Origin: Promicromonospora iranensis | Lineage (GTDB): Bacteria > Actinomycetota > Actinomycetes > Actinomycetales > Cellulomonadaceae | DNA length: 64,000 bases | NCBI RefSeq assembly: GCF_028994805.1 | Contig: NZ_JAJQQP010000008.1 | Coordinates: forward strand, 1 to 64,000 | Reading direction: 5' to 3' | Shown: piece by piece, positions 1 through 7,787 of the stretch | How positions within the stretch are numbered: position 1 is the stretch's first letter | Layout of the letters: the number at the start of each line of letters is the position of its first letter | Translations under genes and position numbers: made by a program | The notes under the pieces: model-generated | Databases searched by the model: none | Told to the model about the DNA's origin: nothing | What the model saw: only the letters and a program-made list of their open reading frames with translations

Positions 1-14
1 TGAGCGCTCACAAT
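1..14. promoter_or_regulatory. lac-type (LacI-family) operator, cut by window edge
   Basis: The first bases, TGAGCGCTCACAAT, match the right-hand part of the symmetric ideal lac operator. The core TGAGCGCTCA is a perfect palindrome; the outer left arm lies before the window. It is 43 bases upstream of the arabinanase start, so a LacI-family repressor sensing an arabinan-derived sugar is a reasonable inference. The repressor gene is not in view. Confidence 0.6.
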
Positions 15-56
15 CGGGTCCGTCGCGCTGCCGGCACGTTCCGGACGGAGGCAACG

Positions 57-1112
57 ATGCACCAGTTCCGAGCACTATCCGCCAGCAACACCCGACGCCG
101 ACAGGTGGCCGTCGCGCTGCTCGTCGCCGCAGGGCTCGCGATCAGCCCTGCGGCATCAGGCACCCCGACCGCGGCAGTCGGCTCGGCGGGCTCCGCGCCG
201 TCGGGCACGACGGCGGCTGCAGCCCTGGCGGCCTACCCCAACCCCGGGCCCGTCACCGGGAGCACGGACGTGCACGACCCCGAGGTCGTCAAGTCGCCCG
301 CCGGCAACTACCTGCTCGCTGCCACCGGCAACGGCATCGCCCTGAAGACCTCCACGGACCGCACGCGGTGGAACAACGCGGGGTCGGCGTTCCCGAACGG
401 CGTGCCGTGGGCGCACTCGTACACCAACAACAGCAACCACGTCTGGGCTCCGGACATCAGCTACGCCAACGGCCGCTACTACATGTACTACTCGGCCTCG
501 ACCTTCGGCTCGAACCGTTCGGCCATCTTCCTCGCCACCAGCACCACCGGCGCCCAGGGCTCGTGGACCAACCAGGGGCTCGTCATCGAGTCGCGGACGT
601 CGGACAACTTCAACGCCATCGACCCGAACCTGGTCATCGACCAGTCCGGTCGCTGGTACCTGAGCTTCGGCTCGTTCTGGTCGGGCCTCAAGATGATCCG
701 GCTCGACGCCTCGACGGGCAAGCGGTCCGGGACGGAGTTCCACAGCATCGCCGGCCGGAACGGCGGCGCCATCGAGGCGCCGACGGTCCACTACCGCAAC
801 GGCTACTACTACCTGTTCGTCTCGTTCGACACCTGCTGCCAGGGTGCGAACAGCACGTACCGCGTGATGGTGGGCCGCTCGACGTCGGTCACCGGTCCGT
901 ACGTGGACCGTGCGGGACGAGCCATGAACTCCGGTGGTGGCACCGAGATCCTGGCGAGCCACGGCAGCATCCACGGTCCCGGCCACCAGGCCGTGATCGC
1001 CGACAGCGACGCCGACGCGCTGTTCTACCACTACTACACGGACAGCGGCGCACCGCGGCTGGGCATCAACCTGCTGGCCTATGACTCCGCAGGCTGGCCG
1101 TACGTGTACTGA
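57..1112 (+). CDS. Secreted GH43 endo-alpha-1,5-L-arabinanase
   Basis: Glycoside hydrolase family 43 enzyme expected to cut alpha-1,5-linked arabinan outside the cell. A signal peptide covers about residues 1-35: arginines at 13-15 followed by a hydrophobic run at 17-30. An Ala/Gly/Ser-rich linker leads into a five-bladed propeller domain starting near residue 60. The catalytic triad of the family is visible as D74 (HDPEVV), D189 (NAIDPNLV) and E240 (AIEAPTV). The length (351 aa) is normal for a single-domain arabinanase, with no carbohydrate-binding module. GGAGG sits 6 bases before the ATG. The lac-type operator at position 1 suggests sugar-induced expression. The endo mode and arabinan specificity are inferred from similarity to the arabinanase subfamily. 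Confidence 0.88.
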   Translation: MHQFRALSASNTRRRQVAVALLVAAGLAISPAASGTPTAAVGSAGSAPSGTTAAAALAAYPNPGPVTGSTDVHDPEVVKSPAGNYLLAATGNGIALKTSTDRTRWNNAGSAFPNGVPWAHSYTNNSNHVWAPDISYANGRYYMYYSASTFGSNRSAIFLATSTTGAQGSWTNQGLVIESRTSDNFNAIDPNLVIDQSGRWYLSFGSFWSGLKMIRLDASTGKRSGTEFHSIAGRNGGAIEAPTVHYRNGYYYLFVSFDTCCQGANSTYRVMVGRSTSVTGPYVDRAGRAMNSGGGTEILASHGSIHGPGHQAVIADSDADALFYHYYTDSGAPRLGINLLAYDSAGWPYVY

Positions 1113-1132
1113 CCGACAGCACGGCCCTCGTT

Positions 1133-1194
1133 GAGTGCTGGGTACCTGCGGGTTCTGAGGTTCGGGACCCGCAGGTGCCCAGCACTCGCCTTTT
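1133..1194 (+). terminator. Rho-independent terminator after the arabinanase gene
   Basis: A 21-bp stem (1133-1153 with 1167-1187, one mismatch) closes a 13-base loop and is followed by TTTT at 1191-1194. It lies 20 bases after the arabinanase stop codon. Confidence 0.85.
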
Positions 1195-1326
1195 CCGGCC
1201 GAGGTCTTCCGGCCAAGGCGCTGGCACGTGCGGGTCATATTGTTCAACAACCTAGATACTTGTGTCGGACGCCGCTAGCCTGGTCGTGCAGCGATATCTG
1301 CCCGCGCACGCCGGAGGATGACCGCC

Positions 1327-1635
1327 ATGGCCGAACCGACAGTGCAGCAGCAGCCCGTGGGGCGCAGGCTCGGCCTGCTGGTCCGAGCGGTTCCGCGGAT
1401 CCGGTGCAAGGCGCACGTGCGTGCGGACCTGCACGAGACCGAGGCTCCGGGTCTGGCCCGGCCGGGGATCCTCTCCCTGCACCTGGACCTCGCGGTCACG
1501 GACGACGAGGACGCTGCGGCAACCCTCGAGCGCGTCCTCTGTGCCCTCCGCCCGGGTGATCGTGTCTCCGTGGTGGGCCCACCCGAGGGCGCGGAACCGC
1601 GTGTGGACGACCGGCCGTTCACCATCTGGGCCTGA
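1327..1635 (+). CDS. Hypothetical protein, 102 aa
   Basis: Small soluble protein not recognised from any family. It has no signal peptide or membrane segment; the C-terminal half is acidic with a VSVVGPPEG loop. I chose the second ATG (1327) because GGAGG at 1313-1317 is correctly spaced for it and abuts the first ATG at 1318. It ends 2 bases before the next gene, so the two are probably one operon. Coding status rests on the ribosome-binding site and the high-GC third-position pattern. Confidence 0.6.
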   Translation: MAEPTVQQQPVGRRLGLLVRAVPRIRCKAHVRADLHETEAPGLARPGILSLHLDLAVTDDEDAAATLERVLCALRPGDRVSVVGPPEGAEPRVDDRPFTIWA

Positions 1636-1637
1636 CC

Positions 1638-2240
1638 GTGCCGGGTCTGGGCTGGATGGTGGAGCGGCATGTGACTGTCGCGCGCGCCACGGTCGCAACG
1701 CTCACGTATGTCCTGCTGGCCACGGCGTTCGTGCTGGGTGTGCTGTGGTTCGCGCTCCCGGGCGAGCCGCGGTGGGAGCCGGCGGTCAACTCGCTGACGC
1801 TGGTGGCGGGCATGACCGGACTCGTCGTGGAGCGGCTGAGCAGCGAGGCGGAACGGCACGCCCAGGTGCTCGCGGCCATCCGCCGTGAGCTGGAGCGGAA
1901 CCGCGCGGTCCTCGCCGACAACGAGTTTGCCCGGGCCGCTGACGACCGGCCGCGAGCAGTCTTCGCGCGGTTGGCGGTCTCCGCCGTCGACGCGGCGCTC
2001 GTCTCGGGTGCGCTCGACCGGCGTCGGGACACCACCCTCGTGACCGGGCTCCACCGGTGGCGCGACACGGTCCAGGGGTTCAACCGCCGGTTGGACCTCA
2101 CCGAGAACATGAGCGTCCTGGAGCGGCAGACGGCGGGAGAGCGCGAGGTCTGGGACGCGGCGATGCGACTCCGTGGCGGGTACGTCGCGACCACGAGAGC
2201 GCAGCTGAACGAGTTGCTGGCGGTGCTGCCGGTGCGGTGA
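1638..2240 (+). CDS. Small membrane protein with coiled-coil tail, unknown function
   Basis: A 200-residue protein with two predicted membrane segments near residues 17-40 and 48-65. A charged helical region follows (about 66-100, many Glu/Arg/Ala), consistent with a cytoplasmic coiled coil. It starts with GTG 2 bases after the previous stop and has no ribosome-binding site of its own, so it probably depends on coupling to the upstream gene. No family is recognised. A later GTG at residue 12 is an alternative start that would trim the N-terminus without losing either membrane segment. Confidence 0.6.
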   Translation: MPGLGWMVERHVTVARATVATLTYVLLATAFVLGVLWFALPGEPRWEPAVNSLTLVAGMTGLVVERLSSEAERHAQVLAAIRRELERNRAVLADNEFARAADDRPRAVFARLAVSAVDAALVSGALDRRRDTTLVTGLHRWRDTVQGFNRRLDLTENMSVLERQTAGEREVWDAAMRLRGGYVATTRAQLNELLAVLPVR

Positions 2241-2261
2241 GCCCGGGTGATGTGCGCTGCG

Positions 2262-3002
2262 TCAGGCAGGGTCACCGGCTGTGCGGCGGGAGTACGCGGC
2301 CGCAACAGTCCGCTCCGACTGGACGAGGTACTCGTCGAGCTCCGCGGCGGCGGCCGCGCTGTCCCCGGCGAGGGTCATCTCCAGGATGCGCGCGTTGCGC
2401 GCCACGTACGGGGCATGCAGGTACTCCGGGTTCGCGAGGAGGCCGAAGGCGAGGCGCAGCTCCGCGGAGACGGTGGCATAGAGCCGGTCGAGGTGCTCGC
2501 TGTCGCAGAGCGCGACGATCCCGCGATGGAACTCCATGTTGGCCGTACCGGCCGCGCGCCAGTCCTTCTCGTCGCGGGCCCGTTCCGCGCTCTCGACGGC
2601 CTTGCGCATGATCTCGGTAGCCGGGTGACCGGGCAGCGCGCCGCGCAGAGCCTGCCCCTCGATCATGCGGCGCACGCGGTAGATGTCGAGGATCGAGGCA
2701 AGCGTCGGGACGGCCACCACCACGCCCGCATGCGGACGTCGGACGAGCAGGTTCTCGTGGGTCAGCACCCGGAAGGCCTCACGGAGGGTGTTGCGGGAGA
2801 CCGCGAGGGTCTCGGCGACCGCCTTCTCCGAGAGTCGCTCGCCCGGCCGCGACGTGCCCGTGATGATCCAGGAGCGGATGGACGCCGCCGTGCGCTCGAC
2901 GAGGTCGCCCGCCTTGGCATCCGAAGGGTCCGCCGCGGCAGGGTCCGCGGCATCGTCTGCCGCAGTGTCGGAAACGGGTTCTGCGTCAGCGGTCGTCGCC
3001 AT
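2262..3002 (-). CDS. GntR-family (FadR/FCD) transcriptional regulator
   Basis: Winged-helix DNA-binding domain at about residues 35-100, with the GntR recognition helix KAVAETLAVSRNTLREAFRVL, followed by an all-helical FCD ligand-binding domain (about 110-235). The FCD metal-site style residues are present around EFHRGIVAL and the RNARILEM helix. The Asp/Ala-rich first 33 residues are probably disordered. Expected role: a metabolite-responsive repressor or activator of an organic-acid or sugar-acid pathway; the ligand cannot be told. A TAGAGT box 6 bases before the ATG suggests a leaderless transcript starting at the ATG. No likely target gene is adjacent. Confidence 0.85.
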   Translation of the reverse strand: MATTADAEPVSDTAADDAADPAAADPSDAKAGDLVERTAASIRSWIITGTSRPGERLSEKAVAETLAVSRNTLREAFRVLTHENLLVRRPHAGVVVAVPTLASILDIYRVRRMIEGQALRGALPGHPATEIMRKAVESAERARDEKDWRAAGTANMEFHRGIVALCDSEHLDRLYATVSAELRLAFGLLANPEYLHAPYVARNARILEMTLAGDSAAAAAELDEYLVQSERTVAAAYSRRTAGDPA

Positions 3003-3196
3003 GGGCCCACTCTACGGTCGGGTTCGGGTCGCCGGATGATGCGGCACAGCCGGAGGATATGGCGGGTTCGGTCGCCGGACAGTCGCCGGCCGAGGGAGGC
3101 ACTGATCACTGTGTGCACCGGGCGTGGCGGCCGATTCGTGGAACCGGGCTCCGACCGGGTATCCTGCTACGGCCCGCTGCTGTTGTGGCGGGCAAA

Positions 3197-3283
3197 GGTA
3201 GCGTGTCCGAGCGGCCTAAGGAGCACGCCTCGAAAGCGTGTGTGGGTGAAAGTCCACCGTGGGTTCAAATCCCACCGCTACCG
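3197..3283 (+). tRNA. tRNA-Ser (anticodon CGA)
   Basis: An 87-base gene with acceptor stem GGTAGCG/CGCTACC and a G discriminator. The anticodon stem is CACGC/GCGTG with loop CTCGAAA (anticodon CGA). It has a long variable arm as expected for a class II serine tRNA and the T-loop GTTCAAA. The 3' CCA is not encoded. Its 3' end is the integration site of the genomic island that follows. Confidence 0.95.
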
Positions 3284-3340
3284 CACCCCGAAGGCCCTCA
3301 ACCGCAGAATCATGCGGATCTGGGGGCCTTCGTCATGCCG
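3268..3340. repeat. att repeat 1: tRNA-Ser 3' end plus hairpin
   Basis: The 3' end of the tRNA (21 bases at 3268-3288) recurs identically at 9056-9076. A longer 70-base version (3271-3340), including a hairpin with arms AAGGCCC and GGGGGCCTT, recurs at 10352-10420. This is the tRNA-proximal attachment site (attL) of the island; the hairpin also serves as terminator for the leftward integrase remnant. Confidence 0.8.
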
Positions 3341-3350
3341 CGCCGTCCAT

Positions 3351-3686
3351 TTACCGTCCGAATTGGCTTTCCGGGGCTTCGTCGGCCTCCGCCTGTTGGA
3401 CGAGCTGATCGATGACGATCCGGAGGTCCGGCGCGATGTGCGTCCGCCTCACATAGTGCCGCAGGGTAGTTCCCTCGTCAGCGTGACCGAGGAGCGCCGT
3501 CGCGTTCCCGACCGTGGTCTGATTCGCTACCTGCGTCGCGATCGTTCGACGGAAGTCGTGCGGTGTCACCGTGATGCCCGTTCCCTCGCGAGCATGGCGC
3601 AATTGCTCACGAACTCGACCGGGGGAGCGGGGCGTTGCCTCCGTCGACGGGAACACAAGTTGATCCGTCGCGTGAACATCACTGGC
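3351..3686 (-). pseudogene. Tyrosine integrase, C-terminal fragment (copy A)
   Basis: Only the last ~112 residues of a phage/ICE-type tyrosine recombinase remain. They hold the catalytic HDFRRT box (H-x-x-R), the LLGHADEGTT box and the nucleophile-bearing segment LRHYVRR. Homology runs from DVHATDQLVFPST and stops at about 3686, where it abuts the truncated GntR fragment on the other strand. The N-terminal arm-binding and core domains are missing, so it cannot work alone. Its position next to the tRNA-Ser att site is typical of an integrated element. The only in-frame start is a GTG inside the fragment (3656). Confidence 0.85.
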
Positions 3687-3693
3687 CCGGCGC

Positions 3694-4041
3694 GAGAACT
3701 GGTACTACGCCGACGAGGTCCCGATGCAGGTCGGCATCACGTACATCCCATGGTCGATCGCCAAGGGGACGGCCCTCGCGAAGGCCGAAAACCTCGGTGC
3801 GCGAAGCCTGTACGGGCGACTCGAAGACCTCGGTTACACCATCGACAACATCCGCGAAGAAATCACTGCGCGGCCGGCCACCCGGGAAGAAGCCGAAGGG
3901 CTCGACCTACCACCAGGCGTGCCCATGATCGACCTGTGGCACACCGGCATGACCTCCGACAAGCAGCCGTTCGAAGTCACGAACTTCTGCATGCGCGCCG
4001 ACTACTCAGCACTCGACTACGACATGCCCGTGGACTACTGA
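3694..4041 (+). pseudogene. GntR/HutC-type regulator, C-terminal UTRA fragment
   Basis: The reading frame from 3694 encodes ENWYYADEVPMQVGITYIPW and onward, matching the C-terminal part of the UTRA effector-binding domain of HutC-type GntR regulators. The DNA-binding winged helix and first part of UTRA are absent, because the sequence switches to the integrase remnant 8 bases upstream. An internal ATG (3724) could still give a 105-residue piece, but without DNA-binding capacity. Its TGA overlaps the ATG of the next gene (ATGA), so it was once translationally coupled to the acetyltransferase. Confidence 0.75.
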
Positions 4042-4565
4042 TGACCCACACAATCCGCCCACGCCACGACGAAGACCTGCCCGACCTCGCCGCCGTACTG
4101 GTCCGCGTGCACGCCCAGGACGGCTACCCCGTCGAAGGCGTGGCCGACCCCGAAGGCTGGCTACGCCACCCCAACGAGCTGCAGAGCTGGACCGCCGTCG
4201 AGGATGATCGACCCATCGGGCAGATCACCCTCACGCGTGCCGTGCCCGAGGACGACGCTGCCCGAGTCTGGCAGGAGCACACCGGCGGTGACATCGACCG
4301 CCTGGCTATTCCCGTGCGCCTGTTTGTCGACCCTGACTACCGGGGAAGCGGCGCCGGCCGGCTCTTGATGGAAGCTGCACTGGACTTGGCGCGGTCTCAA
4401 GGGCTCGCGATCGCGTTCGACGTCATGCTCAAGGACCGCACGGCGATCCGGCTCTATGAACGACTCGGAGCCGTCTACATTGCTGACCTCAACCACCGCT
4501 ACGGTGACGGACTCACCGAACCGGCCGCCGTCTACGTGGTCTCCCACAATGAGTCTTCCAACTGA
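4041..4565 (+). CDS. GNAT-family N-acetyltransferase
   Basis: A 174-residue acetyl-CoA-dependent acyltransferase. The GNAT fold is recognisable: motif A appears as VRLFVDPDYRGSGAGRLLMEAA (acetyl-CoA pyrophosphate loop R-G-x-G-x-G variant RGSGAGR, about residues 100-112) and motif B as FDVMLKDRTAIRLYERLGAV. The substrate is unknown. The start ATG overlaps the stop of the GntR fragment, the usual GntR-GNAT pairing seen in actinobacterial mobile elements. Since the partner is truncated, its original regulation is probably lost. It lies inside the tRNA-Ser island. Confidence 0.88.
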   Translation: MTHTIRPRHDEDLPDLAAVLVRVHAQDGYPVEGVADPEGWLRHPNELQSWTAVEDDRPIGQITLTRAVPEDDAARVWQEHTGGDIDRLAIPVRLFVDPDYRGSGAGRLLMEAALDLARSQGLAIAFDVMLKDRTAIRLYERLGAVYIADLNHRYGDGLTEPAAVYVVSHNESSN

Positions 4566-4639
4566 CAACTGACTCGCTGACGGCGTCAGGCCGGTCGCAA
4601 TACGGAGACGGCAGCGCGGTTCAATGTTCGCCTGGAGCG

Positions 4640-5329
4640 TCATGTCATCGTGTACGGCCCCGCACTGCTCAGAAGCGTTCGCATTCGTTTCCGAACAGTG
4701 CTACGTGCCTGCGGATCGAGCAATTGCGATCGCAGCCGACCGCCAACTTGGGTTGGATCGTCTAGCCATTGATCTACCCGGGTGAGGGCGGTGTCGGAGG
4801 GCCAGCCTTCCATGACGAGATGGTCAACGGCCTCCATCGTCAGGTCGGCTTCTTCATGCTGGGGTGCAACCTGCCGATGGATAGTGATCGTCGGCACGAC
4901 AACTCTGCTGTTGTGGTAGATCCATCGTTGCACAAGGAGATTGACGCCAATCTCGCTCAGTACCGCAATCCGTTGTGAGGACAGCAACTCGTCCCGATTG
5001 AGGACCAGCAGGTCGGTAAACTGAATTCCATAATTCTTGCCGTCCTCCAGGGTTGGAAGGTACGCCCTCTTGAAGTCTCCACTCGCCCAGTCAGTGCGAA
5101 TCTGGATCGGGCTAGGCGAGAGGCCGCAAGCGAGGACCCTTTCCACCAGCTGCGTTCCCTGCCGCATCGCGCATGGGTGCTGTACGAGGCATGCCTTGCT
5201 CCCGTCATCCAAACGGAAGACGTCACCAGTAAACAGCGGGCGATTGGCCATTAACTCGGCATCCTCTTCGCCGAGGGCTTCGTACACAGAATCCAGTGTT
5301 GTCGGAGTTTCTAGCCGATACTCCGTCAC
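4640..5329 (-). CDS. Unknown protein, third gene of island operon
   Basis: A 229-residue protein of unrecognised family with no signal peptide or membrane segment. The N-terminal half carries a GDVFRLDDGSKACLVQHPCAMR segment, which reads like a beta-barrel strand pair with conserved H, C and R. The C-terminal half is helical with WIYHNSRVVVP near the middle. Its ATG overlaps the stop of the HTH gene upstream by 4 bases, so it is the last cistron of a three-gene operon. Codon use is less G/C-biased than the chromosome around it, which points to recent transfer. A toxin or effector role is only an inference from operon architecture. Confidence 0.72.
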   Translation of the reverse strand: MTEYRLETPTTLDSVYEALGEEDAELMANRPLFTGDVFRLDDGSKACLVQHPCAMRQGTQLVERVLACGLSPSPIQIRTDWASGDFKRAYLPTLEDGKNYGIQFTDLLVLNRDELLSSQRIAVLSEIGVNLLVQRWIYHNSRVVVPTITIHRQVAPQHEEADLTMEAVDHLVMEGWPSDTALTRVDQWLDDPTQVGGRLRSQLLDPQARSTVRKRMRTLLSSAGPYTMT

Positions 5330-5973
5330 TGAGAAGCCTTCGGGCGAATTGACAAGATCCCATCAGCGTCAACGAAAGTCTCAAAGTTGTCATCGACGAG
5401 GATCTCCCGCCAGTTCTCATCGAACTTGTCGAGAATCGCGTCGACCCCCATCATGCCTTCATTTGCGACAGAAAGCATCACTAGGTCGTAACGCCCTGCG
5501 ATTAGCATGTCCATCCTGCTCAGCGACACGCCTTCCTTCAAGGGAATCTCTAGCCAGGATGCGATTTCCATTACGCTGTGGTCGCCAAGTATCTCCGTCA
5601 GGGCAACCACTTTCGCCAGAGCTGCGTGGTTCGTCGCGGCCACGCCAGACCCTCTGCGCCATTTTTGCACGGCGGGCACCGAGACGCCGGCGAGCCGCGC
5701 GATGTCGCGCCACGAAAATCCCAGATCGTTCAGATAGTCGAGAAGGTCACGTGGCGCCAGCTTCTGGCGTTGAGCCTGTCTGCGCTCGAGGTCATCGCTG
5801 AAGGCCCGACGCTGGATCTGATCGGTGCCGTCTACAAGCCAGCCCAGCTCATATCGCAACACGGATGCGTCCGAAGCGAGAACACTTGTAGTACGAGGAA
5901 TGTGAACAAGCTTGTCGACGACGCTATCTTGACCAGTTGACTCGATTGAAGGAACACGAGTATCAGTGACCAC
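5326..5973 (-). CDS. HTH protein with Xre/ParS-antitoxin-like tail
   Basis: A 215-residue protein. A helix-turn-helix lies at about residues 85-110 (FSWRDIARLAGVSVPAVQKW). It is followed by a helical segment with MEIASWLEIPLKEG and DMLIAGRYDLVM, which resembles the C-terminal toxin-binding region of Xre/MbcA/ParS (DUF2384-like) antitoxins. The first 80 residues are of unknown fold. Expected role: DNA-binding autoregulator of its operon and possibly the neutralising partner of a neighbour. It overlaps the upstream gene by 11 bases and the downstream gene by 4. A sampled 60-base stretch (5341-5400) is 50% G+C, far below the chromosome. Confidence 0.75.
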   Translation of the reverse strand: MVTDTRVPSIESTGQDSVVDKLVHIPRTTSVLASDASVLRYELGWLVDGTDQIQRRAFSDDLERRQAQRQKLAPRDLLDYLNDLGFSWRDIARLAGVSVPAVQKWRRGSGVAATNHAALAKVVALTEILGDHSVMEIASWLEIPLKEGVSLSRMDMLIAGRYDLVMLSVANEGMMGVDAILDKFDENWREILVDDNFETFVDADGILSIRPKASQ

Positions 5974-6772
5974 CGAACACCTCTCTTCTAACTTTGTCCG
6001 TGAGGGTGGACTCGAATAATGCCGTCACGTCTGTGTGAATCCTGTCCGCCGCCTTAAGTATCGTCGGACCATCGAACTCTGGTGTCCCGGTAGGCGTCCA
6101 TGCCGCATCCGTATCTAGCAAGAAGTAGTGTCCGGGAGCTGGTGGCTTAGGTCGCACATCGGCGGTGATAGAAGGCGGACCGTTGACCGCGCCATACCGC
6201 AACGTGAGTGTGTCATCGTCACGATCGGTCGAGTACTGGACGATGGCTTGTTGCTGCTCAACTTGAAGGCTCATCCCCCCAGGCATTGGCGCAATCACCT
6301 GAGGATCGAGGTACTTAGACCAGTTTGGCGTCTCCTGCTTGGAGGCCGGGAGGCGAATCTCATCGACATATCTCAGCCCCAAGCGATTCACTCCATCCGG
6401 TCGACCTGCTTCGATCCTTGCCTCGGTAACCCGCTCGAGCAGGGATCGGAACGAATCCCACCCGTCGTATGTCGCGGTCTCTAGAGAGTAGGACTCAGGC
6501 CCGGCTGTGAACAGGGTGAGACCGTCCCGGGAGCCAAAGGCGTCAACCCGCACCTTGTTTGTGGTTGCGATCGGCGTCGCCCCAGGGTTGTGGGGGTTGA
6601 CAGCGAAGCTGACGCTGCCGCGCTCGATCTGCCGATGCAGCGGCAACACGTCGGCGAGCTTGGTCTTAACTGCGGTGACCTGGTCGTCTGACAACGGAGG
6701 CACCTTGAGGTGCCGCACCTCCGCCAACACCACGACTAGGGGCGGCTTCGCGTACTTCATCGGAGGCGGCAT
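5963..6772 (-). CDS. TIGR04255-family protein, first gene of island operon
   Basis: About 269 residues from the chosen ATG. Features of the TIGR04255 family are the opening YAKPPLVVVLAEVRH strand, the central VNRLGLRYVDEIRLP strand and the late TDVTALFESTLTDKVRREVFG helix. Family members occur sporadically in bacteria and I know of no established function. The frame is open upstream to 6898, but similarity begins at MPPPMKYAKPP, so I start at 6772; 6760 is also possible and no clear ribosome-binding site decides. It overlaps the HTH gene downstream by 11 bases. It heads the three-gene operon and has the same lower-GC composition. Confidence 0.75.
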   Translation of the reverse strand: MPPPMKYAKPPLVVVLAEVRHLKVPPLSDDQVTAVKTKLADVLPLHRQIERGSVSFAVNPHNPGATPIATTNKVRVDAFGSRDGLTLFTAGPESYSLETATYDGWDSFRSLLERVTEARIEAGRPDGVNRLGLRYVDEIRLPASKQETPNWSKYLDPQVIAPMPGGMSLQVEQQQAIVQYSTDRDDDTLTLRYGAVNGPPSITADVRPKPPAPGHYFLLDTDAAWTPTGTPEFDGPTILKAADRIHTDVTALFESTLTDKVRREVFGGH

Positions 6773-6990
6773 GTTACTGATGATACTGAAACAGCAACCA
6801 GTGCAGATACCCCAACACGGAACAGTCTGGGGTGAGACTCGCTGGCAACGGATAGCGGATGCACCAAGAAGTAGCGGTTTGGTGAAACCTCCGGCCAACG
6901 CTCATCCGGTTCGAAGCAGCGGCGACCGGTCTGGGCCCCCACGTGGCGCACGGCGATCGCTGCCGAGTTGACCTCTATGAGATCAAGGCG

Positions 6991-7115
6991 CGCCTGACGG
7001 CGCGCGGCCGTGCGGCCGGCAGGGGGCCCGCGAGGTGGGGCCCCGCGCTCCGCTCGCTGACGCTCGCTGTGCGCACCCCACCCCGCACCCCTGACGGCCT
7101 ACCGGCCCAACCCTG
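6991..7115. repeat. GC-rich dispersed repeat, copy 1
   Basis: A 125-base segment related to 9273-9392. Shared blocks include CAAGGCGCG, GGGGCCCGCGA, TGGGGCCCCGCGCTCCG, GCGCACCCCACC and CGACGGCCTACCGG or close variants. It lies between the three-gene operon and the HEPN-like gene; the second copy adjoins integrase remnant B. This looks like a repeated non-coding element of the genome that marks recombination joints in the island. Confidence 0.6.
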
Positions 7116-7138
7116 ACGGCGCACCCTACGATGCGGCC

Positions 7139-7720
7139 ATGGCGTCCTCCGGAAAACCGACGAAGGCAATGCTGGCTGCAATCGGTCGCGTCGCAGCCGA
7201 GAGCGCAGCCGTCGAGGATCAACTGCGAGACCTGTTCTGCCACCTCATCGGCTCTCCTTACGGACGAGTGATCACCGCTGGTGAAGACCTCTCGAACATC
7301 ACCAAGTCCTGCCTGCGCATCGCGCGTTATCACCACGGACTCACCGATGAGCAGATCGAGCAGCTTGTCACCATCGTCAAGGCCATCGAGCGCCTCCGGC
7401 CCCACCGAAACTTCTTGGTCCATGCGACGTGGGTCAAGATGAGCGAACCAGGAAAGCACTTCGGCACCAGAAGCAGTAGGGCATCGTCATCGATGCGAAC
7501 CGAAGCCCAGGGCATGTATGACTCCCTGATCTGGCGGCCAGCGGACGCTGAGAAAATCGCGGACGCGTTCAGCAACGTCGCCGTGCGGATCGACGCCTTC
7601 ATCGAGCAGGCGTTCGACCGACCGGCATACGAGCCACCGATAGAACGGGAAGCCTGGGCGAAGTTCAACGCCATGCTCTCACCGGCGTTCGATGTTCTGG
7701 ACGCTCCGGTCGACTCGTAG
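7139..7720 (+). CDS. HEPN-like hypothetical protein
   Basis: A 193-residue, mostly helical protein with no membrane segment. The segment RPHRNFLVHATW (about residues 83-94) fits the R-N-x-x-x-H signature of HEPN domains, many of which are RNases in toxin-antitoxin and abortive-infection systems. Helices before it (AAVEDQLRDLFCHLIG and DEQIEQLVTIVKAIERL) suit the HEPN helical bundle. Non-catalytic HEPN-like proteins also carry this pattern, so activity is uncertain. It stands alone, without an adjacent nucleotidyltransferase partner. The ATG follows the GC-rich repeat and has no good ribosome-binding site. Confidence 0.65.
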   Translation: MASSGKPTKAMLAAIGRVAAESAAVEDQLRDLFCHLIGSPYGRVITAGEDLSNITKSCLRIARYHHGLTDEQIEQLVTIVKAIERLRPHRNFLVHATWVKMSEPGKHFGTRSSRASSSMRTEAQGMYDSLIWRPADAEKIADAFSNVAVRIDAFIEQAFDRPAYEPPIEREAWAKFNAMLSPAFDVLDAPVDS

Positions 7721-7739
7721 CCACATGCCTCGGTCTCAT

Positions 7740-7779
7740 GCCTCCGGCGGGCACCGCGGGAATCAAGAGGATCGAGGGA
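7740..7779. repeat. 40-base dispersed repeat, copy 1
   Basis: GCCTCCGGCGGGCACC followed by GGGAATCAAGAGGATCGAGGGA, differing from 9461-9499 by one inserted base. It abuts the nested-palindrome element on its right. Confidence 0.75.
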
Positions 7780-7787
7780 GCCGCGGT

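Noticed and set aside
2247-4565. 772-residue plus-strand open frame running through the GntR gene, tRNA-Ser and GNAT gene
   Set aside because: It crosses a tRNA and a minus-strand gene; only the last 174 codons (from 4041) match a protein family. The rest is a GC-driven shadow.
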